A stretch of 64,000 nucleotides of DNA. Origin: Zhongshania aquatica (lineage in GTDB: Bacteria > Pseudomonadota > Gammaproteobacteria > Pseudomonadales > Spongiibacteraceae). The stretch lies in contig NZ_JANZNQ010000001.1 of NCBI RefSeq assembly GCF_027257955.1, positions 372,001-436,000 of the forward strand, in the 5' to 3' direction. The notes beneath the pieces are model-generated. The model had not been told where the DNA came from. It saw nothing but the letters and a program-made list of their open reading frames with translations, and did not search any database. Below, piece by piece: positions 18,678-32,729 of this stretch; the first letter of the stretch is position 1; the number at the start of each line of letters is the position of its first letter. The position numbers were made by a program, and so were the translations under genes.

Positions 18678-19745
18678 TCATTGCTGATGATAGGGCGCCG
18701 ACAATTCCCTAACACACTCAATAAACGCACCCGCATTGGCAGGATCAACTTCAGGTGTAATACCGTGGCCAAGGTTGAATATATGACCAGGACCAGAGCC
18801 AAAGCGCGCTAAAATCGAAGCTACTTCTTCTCTGATTCTTGCCGGAGATGCCCTTAACATCGAAGGGTCCATATTACCCTGTAAGGCAACACGATCACCG
18901 ACCCGCGCTTTCGCCAGACCAATATCAGTAGTCCAATCTAAGCCTAGCGCGCTAGCGCCAGTGTCAGCTATTAGCTCCAACCACTGCCCGCCATTCTTGG
19001 TAAACAGGATGACTGGCACAACACGCCCATCATTCTCTTTAATCAAGCCATCAACAATTTGCTTCATATAACGCAAACTAAATTCCTGATACGCATTGTG
19101 GCTTAAGGCTCCACCCCATGTATCAAAAATCTGCACGGCTTGCGCGCCCGCACGAATTTGATCGTTTAAATAAGCTGTCACACTCTTCGCCAATTTATCG
19201 AGCAAGGCGTGCATTAATTCAGGTTGATCAAAGGCCAATGCTTTACAGCGAGCGTGATCTTTCGACCCACCGCCTTCAACCATATAGGTTGCCAAAGTCC
19301 ATGGGCTGCCCGAAAAACCGATTAGTGGCACACTACCGTTTAACTCTCTACGAATCGTTCGCACCGCGTCACAGACATAGGTCAGATCATTCTCACCGTC
19401 AACAACAGGCAGGGCGTCAACATCGGCCATGGTACGTACGGTCTTTCTAAAACGCGGTCCTTCCCCGGTTTCAAAATAAAGACCCAAGCCCATCGCATCA
19501 GGGATAGTTAAAATGTCCGAGAATAAAATTGCGGCATCTAATGGGTAACGCGCCAAGGGTTGCAATGTTACCTCACAAGCCAGCTCTGGATTCATGCACA
19601 GCGACATAAAATCACCTGCTACCGCTCTTGTTGCGCGATATTCAGGTAGATAACGCCCCGCCTGCCGCATCATCCAAACCGGGGTGTAATCAACTGGTAA
19701 ACGCTGAAGTGCGCGAAGGAAGGTATCGTTTTTTAGTTCAGTCAT
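18678..19745 (-). CDS. hemE: uroporphyrinogen decarboxylase
   Basis: The 355-residue enzyme converts uroporphyrinogen III to coproporphyrinogen III in heme synthesis. Its start [40 protein letters not shown] is the invariant family N-terminus with the substrate-binding arginines. [36 protein letters not shown] and FDTWGGALS are also conserved. The frame remains open upstream to 19889, but that part covers an inverted repeat and the end of gltD, so the ATG at 19745 is right. It follows gltD, the order seen in Pseudomonas. Confidence 0.95.
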   Translation of the reverse strand: MTELKNDTFLRALQRLPVDYTPVWMMRQAGRYLPEYRATRAVAGDFMSLCMNPELACEVTLQPLARYPLDAAILFSDILTIPDAMGLGLYFETGEGPRFRKTVRTMADVDALPVVDGENDLTYVCDAVRTIRRELNGSVPLIGFSGSPWTLATYMVEGGGSKDHARCKALAFDQPELMHALLDKLAKSVTAYLNDQIRAGAQAVQIFDTWGGALSHNAYQEFSLRYMKQIVDGLIKENDGRVVPVILFTKNGGQWLELIADTGASALGLDWTTDIGLAKARVGDRVALQGNMDPSMLRASPARIREEVASILARFGSGPGHIFNLGHGITPEVDPANAGAFIECVRELSAPYHQQ

Positions 19746-19760
19746 ATGTCGCTCAAAGCT

Positions 19761-19832
19761 AGACGGTAAACGGGAGACGCTGGAATGAAACGTCACACAG
19801 CTTTTGCGTTTTCCGTCTCCCGTCCAGCGTCT
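19761..19832. repeat. 72-bp inverted-repeat element between gltD and hemE
   Basis: The arms AGACGGTAAACGGGAGACGC (19761-19780) and the reverse complement of 19813-19832 agree at 16 of 20 positions, sharing AGACG and ACGGGAGACG. A 32-nt centre separates them. The layout fits a REP/MITE-like short repeat. It could fold in the gltD-hemE transcript. Whether it recurs in the genome cannot be told here; I saw no second copy in this window. Confidence 0.55.
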
Positions 19833-19837
19833 GCGAT

Positions 19838-21268
<1,431 letters not shown>

Positions 21269-21287
21269 TCATCGCTACTCGGCGGGC

Positions 21288-24200
21288 TTATTCCGGACGT
21301 CTTCTGGTGGAGTCAAGCAAACGGCTGAGGCTCGCCGCCTTCGGCTTAATCATCCAGAATTTACCGATGTAGTCGTCAAAATTATCGAGGATATGCTGGC
21401 CCCATGCCGAGCCAGTTTCGGCAACGTACTCGACGATATTGCCGCGCAAATGCGCCCTGTATGCTTCCATCGATTCGGAGTTTATACGGCACATTTCCAC
21501 TAACTCGCTGTTGTATCGGTCGACAAAGCGATTTGCCTCATCCAAGACATAAGCGAAGCCACCGGTCATGCCTGCACCAAAATTGACACCCGTAGGCCCC
21601 AAAACGGTGACAATACCGCCAGTCATATATTCACAGCAATGATCACCAGCGCCTTCAACTACTGCGTGCGCACCTGAGTTACGCACTCCGAAACGCTCGC
21701 CGGCAATACCCGCAGCAAACAGCTTACCGCCAGTAGCGCCGTAGAGACAGGTATTTCCGATAATCGCCGTATCCTGACTTTTAAACACACTACCCTTAGG
21801 TGGGTAGATAACCAGCTTCCCGCCAGCCATGCCCTTACCTACATAATCGTTAGCATCACCTTCAAGATACATATTTAGGCCACCAGCGTTCCAAACGCCG
21901 AAACTCTGGCCGGCAGTACCCTTCATACGAATCGTTACTGGCGCATCTTCCATACCAAGATTGCCATGACGCTTAGCAATTTCACCTGACAATCTCGCAC
22001 CAATAGAGCGATCACAGTTTGTTACCTTAAATTCAAGATCCGCACCCGACATCGATTCAATGGCAGGTAACGCCGCTGCAACCATCGCCTCGGCCTTCTC
22101 GCCTTTATCAAACGGGGCATTTAGGTCAACCTGACAAAACTCTGGCTGGTCTTTGGCCGCAGGGTCCTTAAACAGAATTGGCGACAAATCGAGCAACTCT
22201 TGTTTCTCGGTCTCGCCGGTCTTTTGAACGAGCAAGTCAGTGCGACCGATGAGCTCTTCCATGGTGCGAACACCAATAGCCGCCATCCACTCACGAGTTT
22301 CCATGGCGATACAGGTGAAGAAATTCATCACCATTTCAACGGTACCGATAAAGTGCTCATCGCGCAGACGTTCGTCCTGAGTTGCAACACCGGTCGCGCA
22401 GTTATTTAGGTGGCAAATTCGCAAATACTTACACCCCAGGGCCACCATCGGTGTTGTACCAAAACCGAAGCTCTCAGCGCCCAACATGGCCGCCTTAACA
22501 ACGTCCAAACCAGTTTTTAGACCACCGTCGGTTTGCACACGGACTTTGCCGCGCAAACCGTTGCCTCGCAATGTTTGCTGGGCTTCAGAAAGACCAAGCT
22601 CCCAAGGCGAACCCGCATAGCGAATAGAGGTGATCGGGCTTGCCGCCGTACCGCCATCGTAGCCAGAAATAGTAACTAAATCGGCGTAGGCTTTGGCTAC
22701 GCCCGCGGCGATCGTGCCGACGCCCGGCTCTGACACCAGCTTGACCGATACCAAGGCAGACGGATTCACCTGCTTAAGATCGAAAATGAGCTGAGCCAAA
22801 TCTTCAATCGAATAAATATCATGATGTGGCGGTGGTGAAATCAACGTTACACCGGGCACCGAATAACGCAATCTGGCGATTAAGGCATTCACCTTACCAC
22901 CGGGCAATTGGCCACCTTCGCCAGGCTTGGCACCCTGCGCCACTTTAATCTGCAAGACTTCTGCATTTACCAAATAGTGGGGCGTGACACCGAAGCGGCC
23001 AGACGCAACCTGCTTAATTTTAGAAACCCGCTCAGTGCCAAACCGTGCAGGGTCTTCACCACCCTCGCCAGAGTTAGAGCGACCACCTAGCCGATTCATC
23101 GCGGTCGCCAAGGCTTCGTGAGCCTCTGGACTTAAGGCGCCCAATGACATACCCGCAGAATCAAAGCGGCGCAACAAGCTTTCTATAGGCTCAACTTCAT
23201 CCAAGGGGACCGGCTTAATATCATCTTTAAAGCCCAGCAAGTCACGAATTGTCGCGACCGGACGAGTATTCACTAATTTCGCGTACTTTTTCCAATCCGC
23301 GTAATCACCGCTTTTAACCGCCTGTTGCAAGGTAATGACCACGTCGGGATTAAAGGCGTGATATTCCTTGCCGTGAACATACTTAAGTAAGCCACCTTGG
23401 TCGATTGTTTTACGTGGCAGCCAAGCCATTGTTGCCAAGGCTTCTTGATCGCGCTGTAACTCAGCAAAACCAGCTCCAGCAATTCGGCTGGCGACGCCTT
23501 TAAAACAGGTATCGACAATGTCTGTCGCTAAACCAATTGCTTCAAACAACTGGGCACCACGATACGATGCAATGGTAGATATGCCCATTTTGGACATGAT
23601 CTTCAGCAGGCCCTTATTGATTCCTTTTACGTAATTGGTGTGCGCGGTTTGCTCGTCGCCAAGAATTTCACCGGAGGCCAACATATCGCTGATAACGGCA
23701 TAAGCCATATACGGATACACCGCCGTTGCACCAAAACCGAACAAACAGGCCATCTGGTGTGAATCGCGCGCGCTACCAGTTTCAACAACAATATTCGCGT
23801 CACAACGCAAACCTTGCTTAATGAGATGGTGATGAACAGCACCTGTCGCTAGCAAACTATGGACAACCAGCAAGCCTGGCTCAAGCGCACGATCACTAAG
23901 CATCAGGATTACATTGCCTTCCCGTACCGCTTTTTCTGCTGCCGCGGTTACCCCGGCAACAGCATCTTTCAGTGACGTTAGCGCCGGATCGTAGGCCAAA
24001 TCAATAAGCGCCAAAGGATACCGTGGCGAATCTATATGCGTTAATCGATCAAACTTGTCAGGCGACAATACCGGACTCGTTAAAATCAAGCGGTCCGCAT
24101 GATCAGCCGTTTGCTCAAACACGTTTTGTTCTGCACCGAGCAAGGTCTCCAGACTCATTACAATAGTTTCGCGCAGCGGATCTATCGGTGGGTTGGTAAC

Positions 24201-25736
24201 CTGTGCAAACTTCTGGCGGAAGTAGTCATACAATGAGCGTTTATGACGCGACAACACCGCCATTGGCGTATCGTCACCCATGGAGCCAACAGCTTCATTG
24301 CCACTATCTGCCAGAGCAGAAAGCACTTGTTCACGCTCTTCAAAGCTTACTTGAAAGTATTTTTGGAAGGCCGCCAGCGTATCCGCCTCTGGCAAGGCCG
24401 GACGATTGCCCTGGCCGAGCTGATCTTGAAGGCGGTTGCCATTCTCGCGCAGCCACTGTTTATAAGGGTGCGCCGACTTCAAGCGATTATCGACTTCCTC
24501 TGTATGAAGTACCTCACCCAATTCTATATCAACAACTAAAATTTGTCCCGGCCCAACACGGCCCTTAGAAACGACATCTTCAGGCGTATAACCATAGGTG
24601 CCTATTTCCGACGCGACAGTGATAAACCCGTCTTTGGTGATAACCCAACGAGAGGGACGAAGACCATTACGATCCAACATGCACACTGCATACCGACCGT
24701 CGGTCAAAACTAAGCCAGCAGGTCCATCCCACGGCTCCATATGCATGGAGTTATATTCATAAAACGCCTTCAAGTCAGCGTCCATATGTTCAATATTTTG
24801 CCACGCTGGCGGAACTAGCATGCGCACCGCACGGAATAAATCCATGCCACCGGCAACCAAAAGCTCAAGCATATTATCTAGGCTTGAAGAGTCCGACCCA
24901 GTGCGGTTAACCAAGGGGGCAAGTTCTGCCACGTCAGGTAACAGTGGACTGCTAAAGTTACGCGTCCGAGCCTCGGCCCAATTACGGTTACCTTCAATGG
25001 TATTAATTTCACCATTGTGGGCCAACATTCGGAAGGGCTGCGCAAGCGGCCAACGCGGCATGGTATTCGTAGAGAAGCGCTGATGGAAAACACAAATAGC
25101 TGTTTCAAGCGCCGGATTGGCAAGGTCTAGATAAAAGCGCGGCAAGTCTACCGGCATCACCAAACCTTTATAGGAAATAACGTCCGCCGACAAACTGGAA
25201 ATATAAAAATCGGGATCGTCAGCCAGCGCTATTTCAGCTTCGCGACGAACCACAAACATGCAGGTACGCAACTGCTGCGTGTCCATGCCGTCAACATTAA
25301 TAAATATTTGCTCGATGCGTGGCAAGCTAGAAAGTGCGATTTCGCCACATACCGACTCATCTACCGGCACGACACGCCAGCCTGCGGGCTGAAGACCATT
25401 CTTTACCAGTACAGCCTCAAACCCGGCACGAGCGGCGGCAGCACGTTTTTCATCGCGGCCAAGAAATATTTGTCCAACCCCGTAGATGTCGCTTAACTCG
25501 CTACCACAGGATTCCTTCGCCACTGCGCGCAAAAAACTGTCTGGCTTTTTGAGCAACAAGCCGCAACCATCCCCTGTTTTACCGTCAGCAGCAATACCAC
25601 CACGGTGCGTCATGCAGGTCAGTGATTCGATAGCTGTTTGCAACAATTTATGGCTCGCCTCGCCCTGCATATGGGCTATCAGGCCAAATCCACAGTTGTC
25701 ACGCACATCTTCAGGTCTGTACAGGCCTGTACTCAT
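21288..25736 (-). CDS. gltB: glutamate synthase (NADPH) large subunit
   Basis: At 1482 residues this is full-length GltB. It transfers the amide of glutamine to 2-oxoglutarate, giving two glutamates. The N-terminal glutamine amidotransferase begins after a short propeptide at the nucleophilic cysteine in [14 protein letters not shown]. The central region leads to the FMN barrel with [31 protein letters not shown] and [25 protein letters not shown]. The 3Fe-4S cysteines are in [19 protein letters not shown]. The C-terminal beta-helix shows repeating glycine motifs such as [27 protein letters not shown]. Confidence 0.96.
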   Translation of the reverse strand: MSTGLYRPEDVRDNCGFGLIAHMQGEASHKLLQTAIESLTCMTHRGGIAADGKTGDGCGLLLKKPDSFLRAVAKESCGSELSDIYGVGQIFLGRDEKRAAAARAGFEAVLVKNGLQPAGWRVVPVDESVCGEIALSSLPRIEQIFINVDGMDTQQLRTCMFVVRREAEIALADDPDFYISSLSADVISYKGLVMPVDLPRFYLDLANPALETAICVFHQRFSTNTMPRWPLAQPFRMLAHNGEINTIEGNRNWAEARTRNFSSPLLPDVAELAPLVNRTGSDSSSLDNMLELLVAGGMDLFRAVRMLVPPAWQNIEHMDADLKAFYEYNSMHMEPWDGPAGLVLTDGRYAVCMLDRNGLRPSRWVITKDGFITVASEIGTYGYTPEDVVSKGRVGPGQILVVDIELGEVLHTEEVDNRLKSAHPYKQWLRENGNRLQDQLGQGNRPALPEADTLAAFQKYFQVSFEEREQVLSALADSGNEAVGSMGDDTPMAVLSRHKRSLYDYFRQKFAQVTNPPIDPLRETIVMSLETLLGAEQNVFEQTADHADRLILTSPVLSPDKFDRLTHIDSPRYPLALIDLAYDPALTSLKDAVAGVTAAAEKAVREGNVILMLSDRALEPGLLVVHSLLATGAVHHHLIKQGLRCDANIVVETGSARDSHQMACLFGFGATAVYPYMAYAVISDMLASGEILGDEQTAHTNYVKGINKGLLKIMSKMGISTIASYRGAQLFEAIGLATDIVDTCFKGVASRIAGAGFAELQRDQEALATMAWLPRKTIDQGGLLKYVHGKEYHAFNPDVVITLQQAVKSGDYADWKKYAKLVNTRPVATIRDLLGFKDDIKPVPLDEVEPIESLLRRFDSAGMSLGALSPEAHEALATAMNRLGGRSNSGEGGEDPARFGTERVSKIKQVASGRFGVTPHYLVNAEVLQIKVAQGAKPGEGGQLPGGKVNALIARLRYSVPGVTLISPPPHHDIYSIEDLAQLIFDLKQVNPSALVSVKLVSEPGVGTIAAGVAKAYADLVTISGYDGGTAASPITSIRYAGSPWELGLSEAQQTLRGNGLRGKVRVQTDGGLKTGLDVVKAAMLGAESFGFGTTPMVALGCKYLRICHLNNCATGVATQDERLRDEHFIGTVEMVMNFFTCIAMETREWMAAIGVRTMEELIGRTDLLVQKTGETEKQELLDLSPILFKDPAAKDQPEFCQVDLNAPFDKGEKAEAMVAAALPAIESMSGADLEFKVTNCDRSIGARLSGEIAKRHGNLGMEDAPVTIRMKGTAGQSFGVWNAGGLNMYLEGDANDYVGKGMAGGKLVIYPPKGSVFKSQDTAIIGNTCLYGATGGKLFAAGIAGERFGVRNSGAHAVVEGAGDHCCEYMTGGIVTVLGPTGVNFGAGMTGGFAYVLDEANRFVDRYNSELVEMCRINSESMEAYRAHLRGNIVEYVAETGSAWGQHILDNFDDYIGKFWMIKPKAASLSRLLDSTRRRPE

Positions 25737-25900
25737 AAAACGACTCTCGCAAATTTACTAAGAAAAACAAAAAGATAGTCGAAAAGAATGTTCGGGGATT
25801 TTACACATACCCGAAAAAAGGAGTGACATTCTACACGGATGCATCAAAAGCAACAAACGACATCACCAGACCGATCATTTTTTGAACAAACACGCTATAA
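25737..25900 (-). other. gltB leader region between aroB and gltB, no damX
   Basis: This 164-nt gap holds no gene. A 6-bp inverted repeat TTCGGG/CCCGAA (25791-25796 with 25810-25815) could be a weak terminator for aroB or part of the gltB leader. In Pseudomonas a SPOR-domain gene (damX) often lies here; it is absent. Confidence 0.5.
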
Positions 25901-26986
25901 CTAAGCACGAACACCCGCGGTGCGCAATACCTTGCCAATCACATCTACCGACGCATCGCTTGTCACTACCGACTCTCCCAAGCCTTTTAGCAGCACAAGA
26001 CGCAAACGACCATCCAAAACTTTCTTATCACGTCCCATTAAATGCAAAAATTGATCCACATCCATGTTTTCTGGAGGCGCGATGGGTAAACCAGCCAACT
26101 GCAACAACATTTTGCCACGCGCCAAAATATCTGAGCTCAACCATCCCAATTCGACAGACAGGGCCATCGCCAGCACTGTGCCGGCGGCGACGGCCTCGCC
26201 ATGCAACCAGTTGCCATAACCCTCGGCAGTTTCAATAGCATGACCAAAGGTATGCCCCAAGTTTAAAATAGCGCGACGACCGCCCTCGCGCTCATCATCG
26301 GCCACGACCTCAGCCTTGTTAACACAGGACCGATACACCGCCTCTTCTAATAAGTCGGCATCGCGACGCATCAAACCAGCAATATTCTTTTCTAACCATT
26401 CAAAGAATGGCGCATCACAAATCAAACCGTATTTGATAACCTCAGCCATGCCCGCTGAAAACTCCCGATCAGGCAGGGTATCCAGTAAACTCAAGTCAGC
26501 AACGACGCAATTAGGCTGATGAAATGCGCCAATCATGTTTTTGCCGAGGGGATGGTTTACCCCTGTTTTACCACCTACCGACGAATCCACCATCGACAAC
26601 AGGGTACTAGGGATTTGTATGAACTGAACACCACGCTGATAACAGGCTGCAGCAAAACCACACATATCACCAACGACGCCGCCACCAAGGGCGATTAATG
26701 TCGTGCTGCGATTATGATTTTTCTCAAGCAAGGTATCGAAAATCCGGTCGAGCGTTCCTAATGTTTTATAGGCTTCGCCATCTGGCAGAACAACCTGACA
26801 AATCGACTTGTCGCCGAGCTGAGCAATTAGCTTGTCTAGATATAAAGGCGCGATAGTGTCATTTGTCACTATACAAACTTGGCGACCGGCAATATATTTC
26901 GACCATAGTTCCGACTTCGCAAGCAGATCACGCGCGATAAAAATGGGATAGCTACGCTCACCCAAATCAAGTTCGAGATTTTTCAT
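25901..26986 (-). CDS. aroB: 3-dehydroquinate synthase
   Basis: The 361-residue NAD-dependent enzyme closes the shikimate ring precursor from DAHP. Conserved parts are [86 protein letters not shown]-type [29 protein letters not shown] (zinc histidines), and MGRDKK. It follows aroK with about 52 nt between them, where a 29-bp palindrome lies. The pil-aro order is typical of gammaproteobacteria. Confidence 0.95.
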   Translation of the reverse strand: MKNLELDLGERSYPIFIARDLLAKSELWSKYIAGRQVCIVTNDTIAPLYLDKLIAQLGDKSICQVVLPDGEAYKTLGTLDRIFDTLLEKNHNRSTTLIALGGGVVGDMCGFAAACYQRGVQFIQIPSTLLSMVDSSVGGKTGVNHPLGKNMIGAFHQPNCVVADLSLLDTLPDREFSAGMAEVIKYGLICDAPFFEWLEKNIAGLMRRDADLLEEAVYRSCVNKAEVVADDEREGGRRAILNLGHTFGHAIETAEGYGNWLHGEAVAAGTVLAMALSVELGWLSSDILARGKMLLQLAGLPIAPPENMDVDQFLHLMGRDKKVLDGRLRLVLLKGLGESVVTSDASVDVIGKVLRTAGVRA

Positions 26987-27011
26987 CTGTTATGTATCCG
27001 GGGGAGTAAGT

Positions 27012-27040
27012 GATATACCGACCAAATTGGTCAGTATATC
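27012..27040. promoter_or_regulatory. 29-bp near-perfect palindrome between aroK and aroB
   Basis: GATATAC and GTATATC form the outer arms (27012-27018, 27034-27040), and GACCAA and TTGGTC the inner arms (27020-27025, 27027-27032). One mismatched position interrupts the arms. The element overlaps the aroK stop codon. In RNA it would be a long hairpin; as DNA it resembles a dimeric repressor site. No T-run follows, so it is not a simple terminator. Confidence 0.6.
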
Positions 27041-27572
27041 AATATTGAGCACTCAGGTCGTCAGCACCAAGCTGAGAACACAATTCTTGCACAACCGACT
27101 TGGGAGTTCGGTTATCTGTCAGCACCGTATAGTCAGCAATTTCTTCATACAACGGTTCGCGTAAGGCCATTAAATTACGTAGGGTTACCGCAGGATCACC
27201 CGTCTGCAATAACGGCCGCTTGCGATCACGAGCAGTACGACGAATTTGCTCATCTACCGACGTTTTTAAATAAATCACCGTGCCCTTTGCGACCATCAAC
27301 TTTCGACTATCGCTTCGCAACACCGCGCCACCACCAGTTGAAATAACAACCTGAGCCGCATCGCTTAACTCAGAAAGCATAGTTTCCTCGCGATCACGAA
27401 AGCCCTCCTCGCCTTCCATGTCAAAAATCCATGGAATATCGACACCACTACGCTCTTCTATTTCACGGTCTACATCGCGAAAATCAAAGCGCAGAGTATC
27501 TGCAAGTAAACGACCTATTGTACTTTTTCCGGCCCCCATTGGGCCCACCAAAAAGACTGCACCAGACTTCAT
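27039..27572 (-). CDS. aroK: shikimate kinase
   Basis: The 177-residue enzyme phosphorylates shikimate. It shows the P-loop [19 protein letters not shown], the substrate-binding aspartate and arginine in [23 protein letters not shown] and [11 protein letters not shown], and the lid around [13 protein letters not shown] chose the ATG at 27572 because it gives the family N-terminus. The frame extends to a TTG at 27590, overlapping pilQ. Little ribosome-site signal is seen, so translation may be coupled to pilQ, which ends 10 nt upstream. Confidence 0.93.
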   Translation of the reverse strand: MKSGAVFLVGPMGAGKSTIGRLLADTLRFDFRDVDREIEERSGVDIPWIFDMEGEEGFRDREETMLSELSDAAQVVISTGGGAVLRSDSRKLMVAKGTVIYLKTSVDEQIRRTARDRKRPLLQTGDPAVTLRNLMALREPLYEEIADYTVLTDNRTPKSVVQELCSQLGADDLSAQY

Positions 27573-27582
27573 AATCACAGCA

Positions 27583-29745
27583 TTAATCAACCAAGCTGTC
27601 AGCCAGAATACGCGGCGTAATAAAGATCAACGTTTCCTGCTTCTCGCGCGTCACGGTTGTAGTTTTAAACAAACGCCCGATGAAAGGAAGGTCCCCTAAG
27701 AAGGGCACTTTTGTTTCTGAAGAAATATCCAGCTGATCAAAAACCCCACCCAGTACTACAGTTTCACCATTGCTTACTAATACTCTGGTTTTCAACTCTG
27801 TGGTATCAATTGTTGGAACTTGACCACCCAAACCAGTCGCAATAACTAATGAGCCAATAGTATCTTGGTTGATTGTTAAATCCATAATAATGCGATCGTC
27901 CGGCGTAATTATCGGCGTAACATCGAGCTTTAATACGGCCTCTTTAAAGGCTATTGTCGTCTCGCCATTTGAAGAGGATTCAGGGTAGGGAATCTCAGTA
28001 CCCGATTTGATAATCGCAGGTTCTTTATCGCCCGTCACCACTCGTGGTTGCGATACAATTTCGCCTCGACCTTTTGATTCTAGTGCAGACAATTCTAAAT
28101 TTAGAAGCACATCTGAACTAATAAAACCAAGCGCAAACGAGCCCGCAGCACCTGTCACACCCAAATCCGTCACTAATCCTGGCACCGCAGTGTATGTGGA
28201 TGACCCCGCAGCCAAAGCACTCAAGTAATTATTTTGAGTAGCCTGATCGCTGGCAAGATCACCATTGGCAGAATAGACCTTGTCGCCATCTGCCTTAACG
28301 TAGGCGCCGCCCCACTTAACACCGAGAGAGCGATCAAAGTCAGAACTCGCGCGGACGATTCTCGCCTCGATCTGCACTTGGCGAACAGGAACATCAATCA
28401 GTGCAATAAGACGACGAAACTCATCTAAACGCTCAGCTGTTTCAGTAATCAATAGTGAGTTTGTGCGCTCATCAACAATAACTTTACCTCGGGGAGACAA
28501 AATACTGCCCGTCGAGTTTTCGTCATCTTCACCATCTCTACCAGGCTTAAATAACTTAAATAGCTCTGCAGCATCGGCGTAGCGCACACGGATAAATTCG
28601 CTTTGTAATGGTGCCAACTCTTCTACTTGCTTTTGCGCGGCGATTTCTTGTCGTTCGCGCTCAGCAATTTCCGCTGCTGGAGCAACCATTAGCACATTAC
28701 CAATTTGGCGTTTGTCTAATCCCTTGGTTTTTAACACCAACTCCAAGGCCTGATCCCAGGGCACATTCTGCAAGCGCAAGGTGATATTGCCCTTTACCGT
28801 ATCACTTGCTACTAGGTTCAATTCAGTAAAGTCAGCGATCAACTGCAATACCGAGCGCACTTCAATATCTTGGAAGTTTAACGACAGCTTTTCGCCAACA
28901 TAGGCAAATTCGCGACGGCGATCTTCAACTTCTTTTTTACTTAGCGGCTTTACACTTACCACATATTCAGTGTCAGTCTGATAGGCCAAATAATCATATT
29001 CACCAGAGGCTTCCAGTGACAACTTCGCCCCTTTATCACCCATACGAGCGTCTATACTTTTCACCGGAGTCGCAAAATCAGCAACATCAAAACGACGCTG
29101 CAAATTTTGTGGCAAATTAACACCACCAAAATCCACCTTGATTTTTGCGCCTTCAACGAACACATTTACTTCGGCTTTAGCATCAGCCAATTGAATAACT
29201 AGACGCCCCTCACCTTTTTCGCCACGACGAAAATCTAAATCAGTGATGCTGTTTCCTGCCGTCCGCACTGACGGAGAGTTCGTAATCGGGGCATTATATT
29301 TTTCTTTCAAATAAGCTTGGCTACCCCCACTACCCACTTCAACAATCAGCACATTACCCTCTTGACGGGTTTGATAAGTTGCTAATTTGATTAAATTCAA
29401 AACAACTCTTGTGCGATCACGCCCCTCTAATACCACCGCGCTACTGGCATTATCGTAAGACAAAGGAAATTTCTTTTGGCTTAGCAAATTGCCTGCGCCG
29501 ACTAAATCGAGCGCAATTCTGGCCGGCTTCTCAATGGTATAGCCCTTAACTTCAGGGGCTGGTCCGTCAAAGGTTAGCCTCGCCTCAAAGCTACCACCCT
29601 GCAGCGAATTAAATTCCACGCCTTTTAAATTCGACGCTATGGCGGCAACTGATGCCATTAGCAAACACATTCCGGTTAGGAATTGTCGCCCTAGACCTAA
29701 TTGGCCCCTAGGTCTTTTGCACTGCATCTGCACTCGGGTATTCAT
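27583..29745 (-). CDS. pilQ: type IV pilus secretin PilQ
   Basis: The 720-residue protein forms the outer membrane pore through which the pilus leaves. After a signal peptide ([12 protein letters not shown]), AMIN-type domains occupy roughly residues 25-270. A secretin N-terminal STN domain follows ([27 protein letters not shown]). The C-terminal secretin domain has [36 protein letters not shown] chose the ATG at 29745, which has GGAG 7 nt upstream; the frame opens to 29760. It is the last gene of the pilMNOPQ set, with aroK directly behind. Confidence 0.95.
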   Translation of the reverse strand: MNTRVQMQCKRPRGQLGLGRQFLTGMCLLMASVAAIASNLKGVEFNSLQGGSFEARLTFDGPAPEVKGYTIEKPARIALDLVGAGNLLSQKKFPLSYDNASSAVVLEGRDRTRVVLNLIKLATYQTRQEGNVLIVEVGSGGSQAYLKEKYNAPITNSPSVRTAGNSITDLDFRRGEKGEGRLVIQLADAKAEVNVFVEGAKIKVDFGGVNLPQNLQRRFDVADFATPVKSIDARMGDKGAKLSLEASGEYDYLAYQTDTEYVVSVKPLSKKEVEDRRREFAYVGEKLSLNFQDIEVRSVLQLIADFTELNLVASDTVKGNITLRLQNVPWDQALELVLKTKGLDKRQIGNVLMVAPAAEIAERERQEIAAQKQVEELAPLQSEFIRVRYADAAELFKLFKPGRDGEDDENSTGSILSPRGKVIVDERTNSLLITETAERLDEFRRLIALIDVPVRQVQIEARIVRASSDFDRSLGVKWGGAYVKADGDKVYSANGDLASDQATQNNYLSALAAGSSTYTAVPGLVTDLGVTGAAGSFALGFISSDVLLNLELSALESKGRGEIVSQPRVVTGDKEPAIIKSGTEIPYPESSSNGETTIAFKEAVLKLDVTPIITPDDRIIMDLTINQDTIGSLVIATGLGGQVPTIDTTELKTRVLVSNGETVVLGGVFDQLDISSETKVPFLGDLPFIGRLFKTTTVTREKQETLIFITPRILADSLVD

Positions 29746-29768
29746 GTACTTCTCCGCCATTCGAATTC

Positions 29769-30302
29769 TTACTTACGGACTTTCAATTCAAGGGTGCGAG
29801 GTCGCTCAACCCAACCATCCCCACCGGTGGAAACAATCTCCACCACTGTCAGGTAATTCTCAGCTACGTCTATTATCTTGCCGAAATTACGTCCAAGATA
29901 ATTACTTTTCCCCACACGATGCACGCCGCCATCAGGATCTTTCACCAGCGCCCAAAGCACCCCATCAAGGCGCACCGTGCCGACAACAGAAATGGAGTCC
30001 AAAGAAAACTGCTCCAAAAACTCCTTCTCACGCTTTAAATCCGGCTTGATATTGCTTGACGATTCCAACCTAGCAATTTCTTTCACATCCACCGGACGAT
30101 TAAACGGCGCACGTAAACCGGAAGCCGTGTAGCTAAAGGCGCGATATGCCTTTAAAGCGGGGATCGGCGCAATCTGACCAGAAGGCGATGCACGTTTTTC
30201 CGCAACAAAAGCGTCCAAATCTGCGTACTGACTACCCCCGCTACAAGCAACAAGTGCTAACAAGCTAGCAAGCACAAAGGCCAAACGAGAAGACTTCATC
30301 AT
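29769..30302 (-). CDS. pilP: type IV pilus assembly lipoprotein PilP
   Basis: The 177-residue protein has a lipoprotein signal (FVLASLLALVACSGG). Next are the unstructured N-terminal region that contacts PilNO and the HR/beta domain with ISVVGTVRLDGVLWALVKDPDGGVHRVGKSNYLGRNFGKI, which binds PilQ. It links inner membrane PilMNO to the secretin. The gene overlaps pilO by 4 nt (ATGA). Confidence 0.93.
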   Translation of the reverse strand: MMKSSRLAFVLASLLALVACSGGSQYADLDAFVAEKRASPSGQIAPIPALKAYRAFSYTASGLRAPFNRPVDVKEIARLESSSNIKPDLKREKEFLEQFSLDSISVVGTVRLDGVLWALVKDPDGGVHRVGKSNYLGRNFGKIIDVAENYLTVVEIVSTGGDGWVERPRTLELKVRK

Positions 30303-30925
30303 TTGCCCCCCCCTTGATCTTTATATCGATAGGTTTTTGCCGTTATAGACATAGTCTGCTGGCTTAGATTTTTATCAGAAGTAATGGTGTAATCATGGAG
30401 AGTCACTATTCGCGGCAACCCTGCAATACCACTTACGAACGCCGCAAGGTCGTGATAACTGCCGCTTACTTTTATCGCAATCGGTAACTCAACATAAAAT
30501 TCTTTAACCCTTTCCGCCTGAAGCTGGATGCTACTGATATCAAGACCATTGGACACCGCCTTTTCCGTCATATCCTCAAGCAACCCTGGCACCTCAGTAT
30601 CGGCGGGTAGCTGGCTCAGCAAGATACCAAAAGACTCTTCCATTTCCGCCATTTGTTTTTTCAACGGAATAAGCTTCGCAGCTTTAAAGGCTTTCTTTTC
30701 AAAGTCCGCCTTTAGCTGTAATTCTTTTGCCTCAACCCCTTCCAGTTTGACTCGCAGATCGGCAACTACATAAAAATACCCACCAACAAGGCACAGGACG
30801 AAGACACCAACCCAAGCGCCAACCCGCACCAATAATGGCCAAGCACCAATATTGTCGACATTAAGTTCACTGAAATCAAAGCTCTTTAGCTCGTCTACCA
30901 GCTCTTGCCATGCTGCCACTGCCAT
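30299..30925 (-). CDS. pilO: type IV pilus assembly protein PilO
   Basis: The 208-residue bitopic protein has one membrane segment (VGAWVGVFVLCLVGGYFYVV), a coiled-coil stretch (residues 70-110) and a ferredoxin-like periplasmic domain with FYVELPIAIKVSGSYHDLAAFVSGIAGLPRIVTLHDY. It pairs with PilN in the inner membrane alignment complex. It begins 6 nt after pilN and overlaps pilP. Confidence 0.93.
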   Translation of the reverse strand: MAVAAWQELVDELKSFDFSELNVDNIGAWPLLVRVGAWVGVFVLCLVGGYFYVVADLRVKLEGVEAKELQLKADFEKKAFKAAKLIPLKKQMAEMEESFGILLSQLPADTEVPGLLEDMTEKAVSNGLDISSIQLQAERVKEFYVELPIAIKVSGSYHDLAAFVSGIAGLPRIVTLHDYTITSDKNLSQQTMSITAKTYRYKDQGGGK

Positions 30926-30931
30926 CGCCCC

Positions 30932-31491
30932 CTATTTCTCTTCGTCAGGCGCAGGCGCACTGATTTTGTATGACAGTTTAAAACTGCTCGCCTGATCGCC
31001 GTATGCCGAGGCCGCGCTAACAGCTGTCAAATTTGGATCAGAGAACCATGGCGAGGCATCTAATTTACGCATCAAACTAGACACACGGTTATTCGATTCC
31101 GCTATTCCCTGAACTTCAATCCGAGAACCTCTACGACTCACAGATGTATAAAAAAGACCGTCAGGTAAGGTCCTCACCATTTCGTCAAATACCCGCACAA
31201 TTAACGGCCGAGTACCCTGAAGATCTTGAATAATAGTCATTCGATCTAAAAGCTGCTGGCGACGAGTCTCAAGATTTTTGATTTCAGCCACTTCTTTATT
31301 AATTTTCTTAATATGGCCTTGCAAATAGGCGTTTCGGCCCTCTTGATGACTAATCGCGCTATTAACAATCGACATTGCCAACACAACGAGCAAAACCGCA
31401 AGTACCGCCACCCCACCTAGAACCGCTAAAAATTGGGTCTTAATCAGCTGGCGGCGCTCTTCACGCCAGGGCAATAAGTTAATTGTTGCCA

Positions 31492-31492
<1 letters not shown>
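30932..31492 (-). CDS. pilN: type IV pilus assembly protein PilN
   Basis: The 186-residue protein begins ATINLLPWREERRQ, the conserved cytoplasmic motif that docks into PilM. One membrane segment follows (VLAVLLVVLAMSIVNSAI), then a coiled coil and a small periplasmic domain. The ATG shares a base with the pilM stop (TAATG), so the two are translationally coupled. Confidence 0.94.
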
Positions 31493-32586
<1,094 letters not shown>

Positions 32587-32603
32587 TTAGGGCGTACTCT
32601 TAC

Positions 32604-32632
32604 ATATAAGATTAAATACCAGTGTATGCCAA
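32604..32632 (-). promoter_or_regulatory. sigma-70 promoter of the pilMNOPQ operon
   Basis: On the minus strand TTGGCA (32627-32632) and TTATAT (32604-32609) are separated by 17 nt. They lie about 45 nt before the pilM start. Both boxes are near consensus. Confidence 0.5.
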
Positions 32633-32729
32633 TGCGCAAATAGTTCTGAAAAAAAGACACCGAAATTGCCACACTTTTCGTTATCCTAGCGTTCGGATTG
32701 TGACAACTACCCCCATATAAAGGAAAAAT

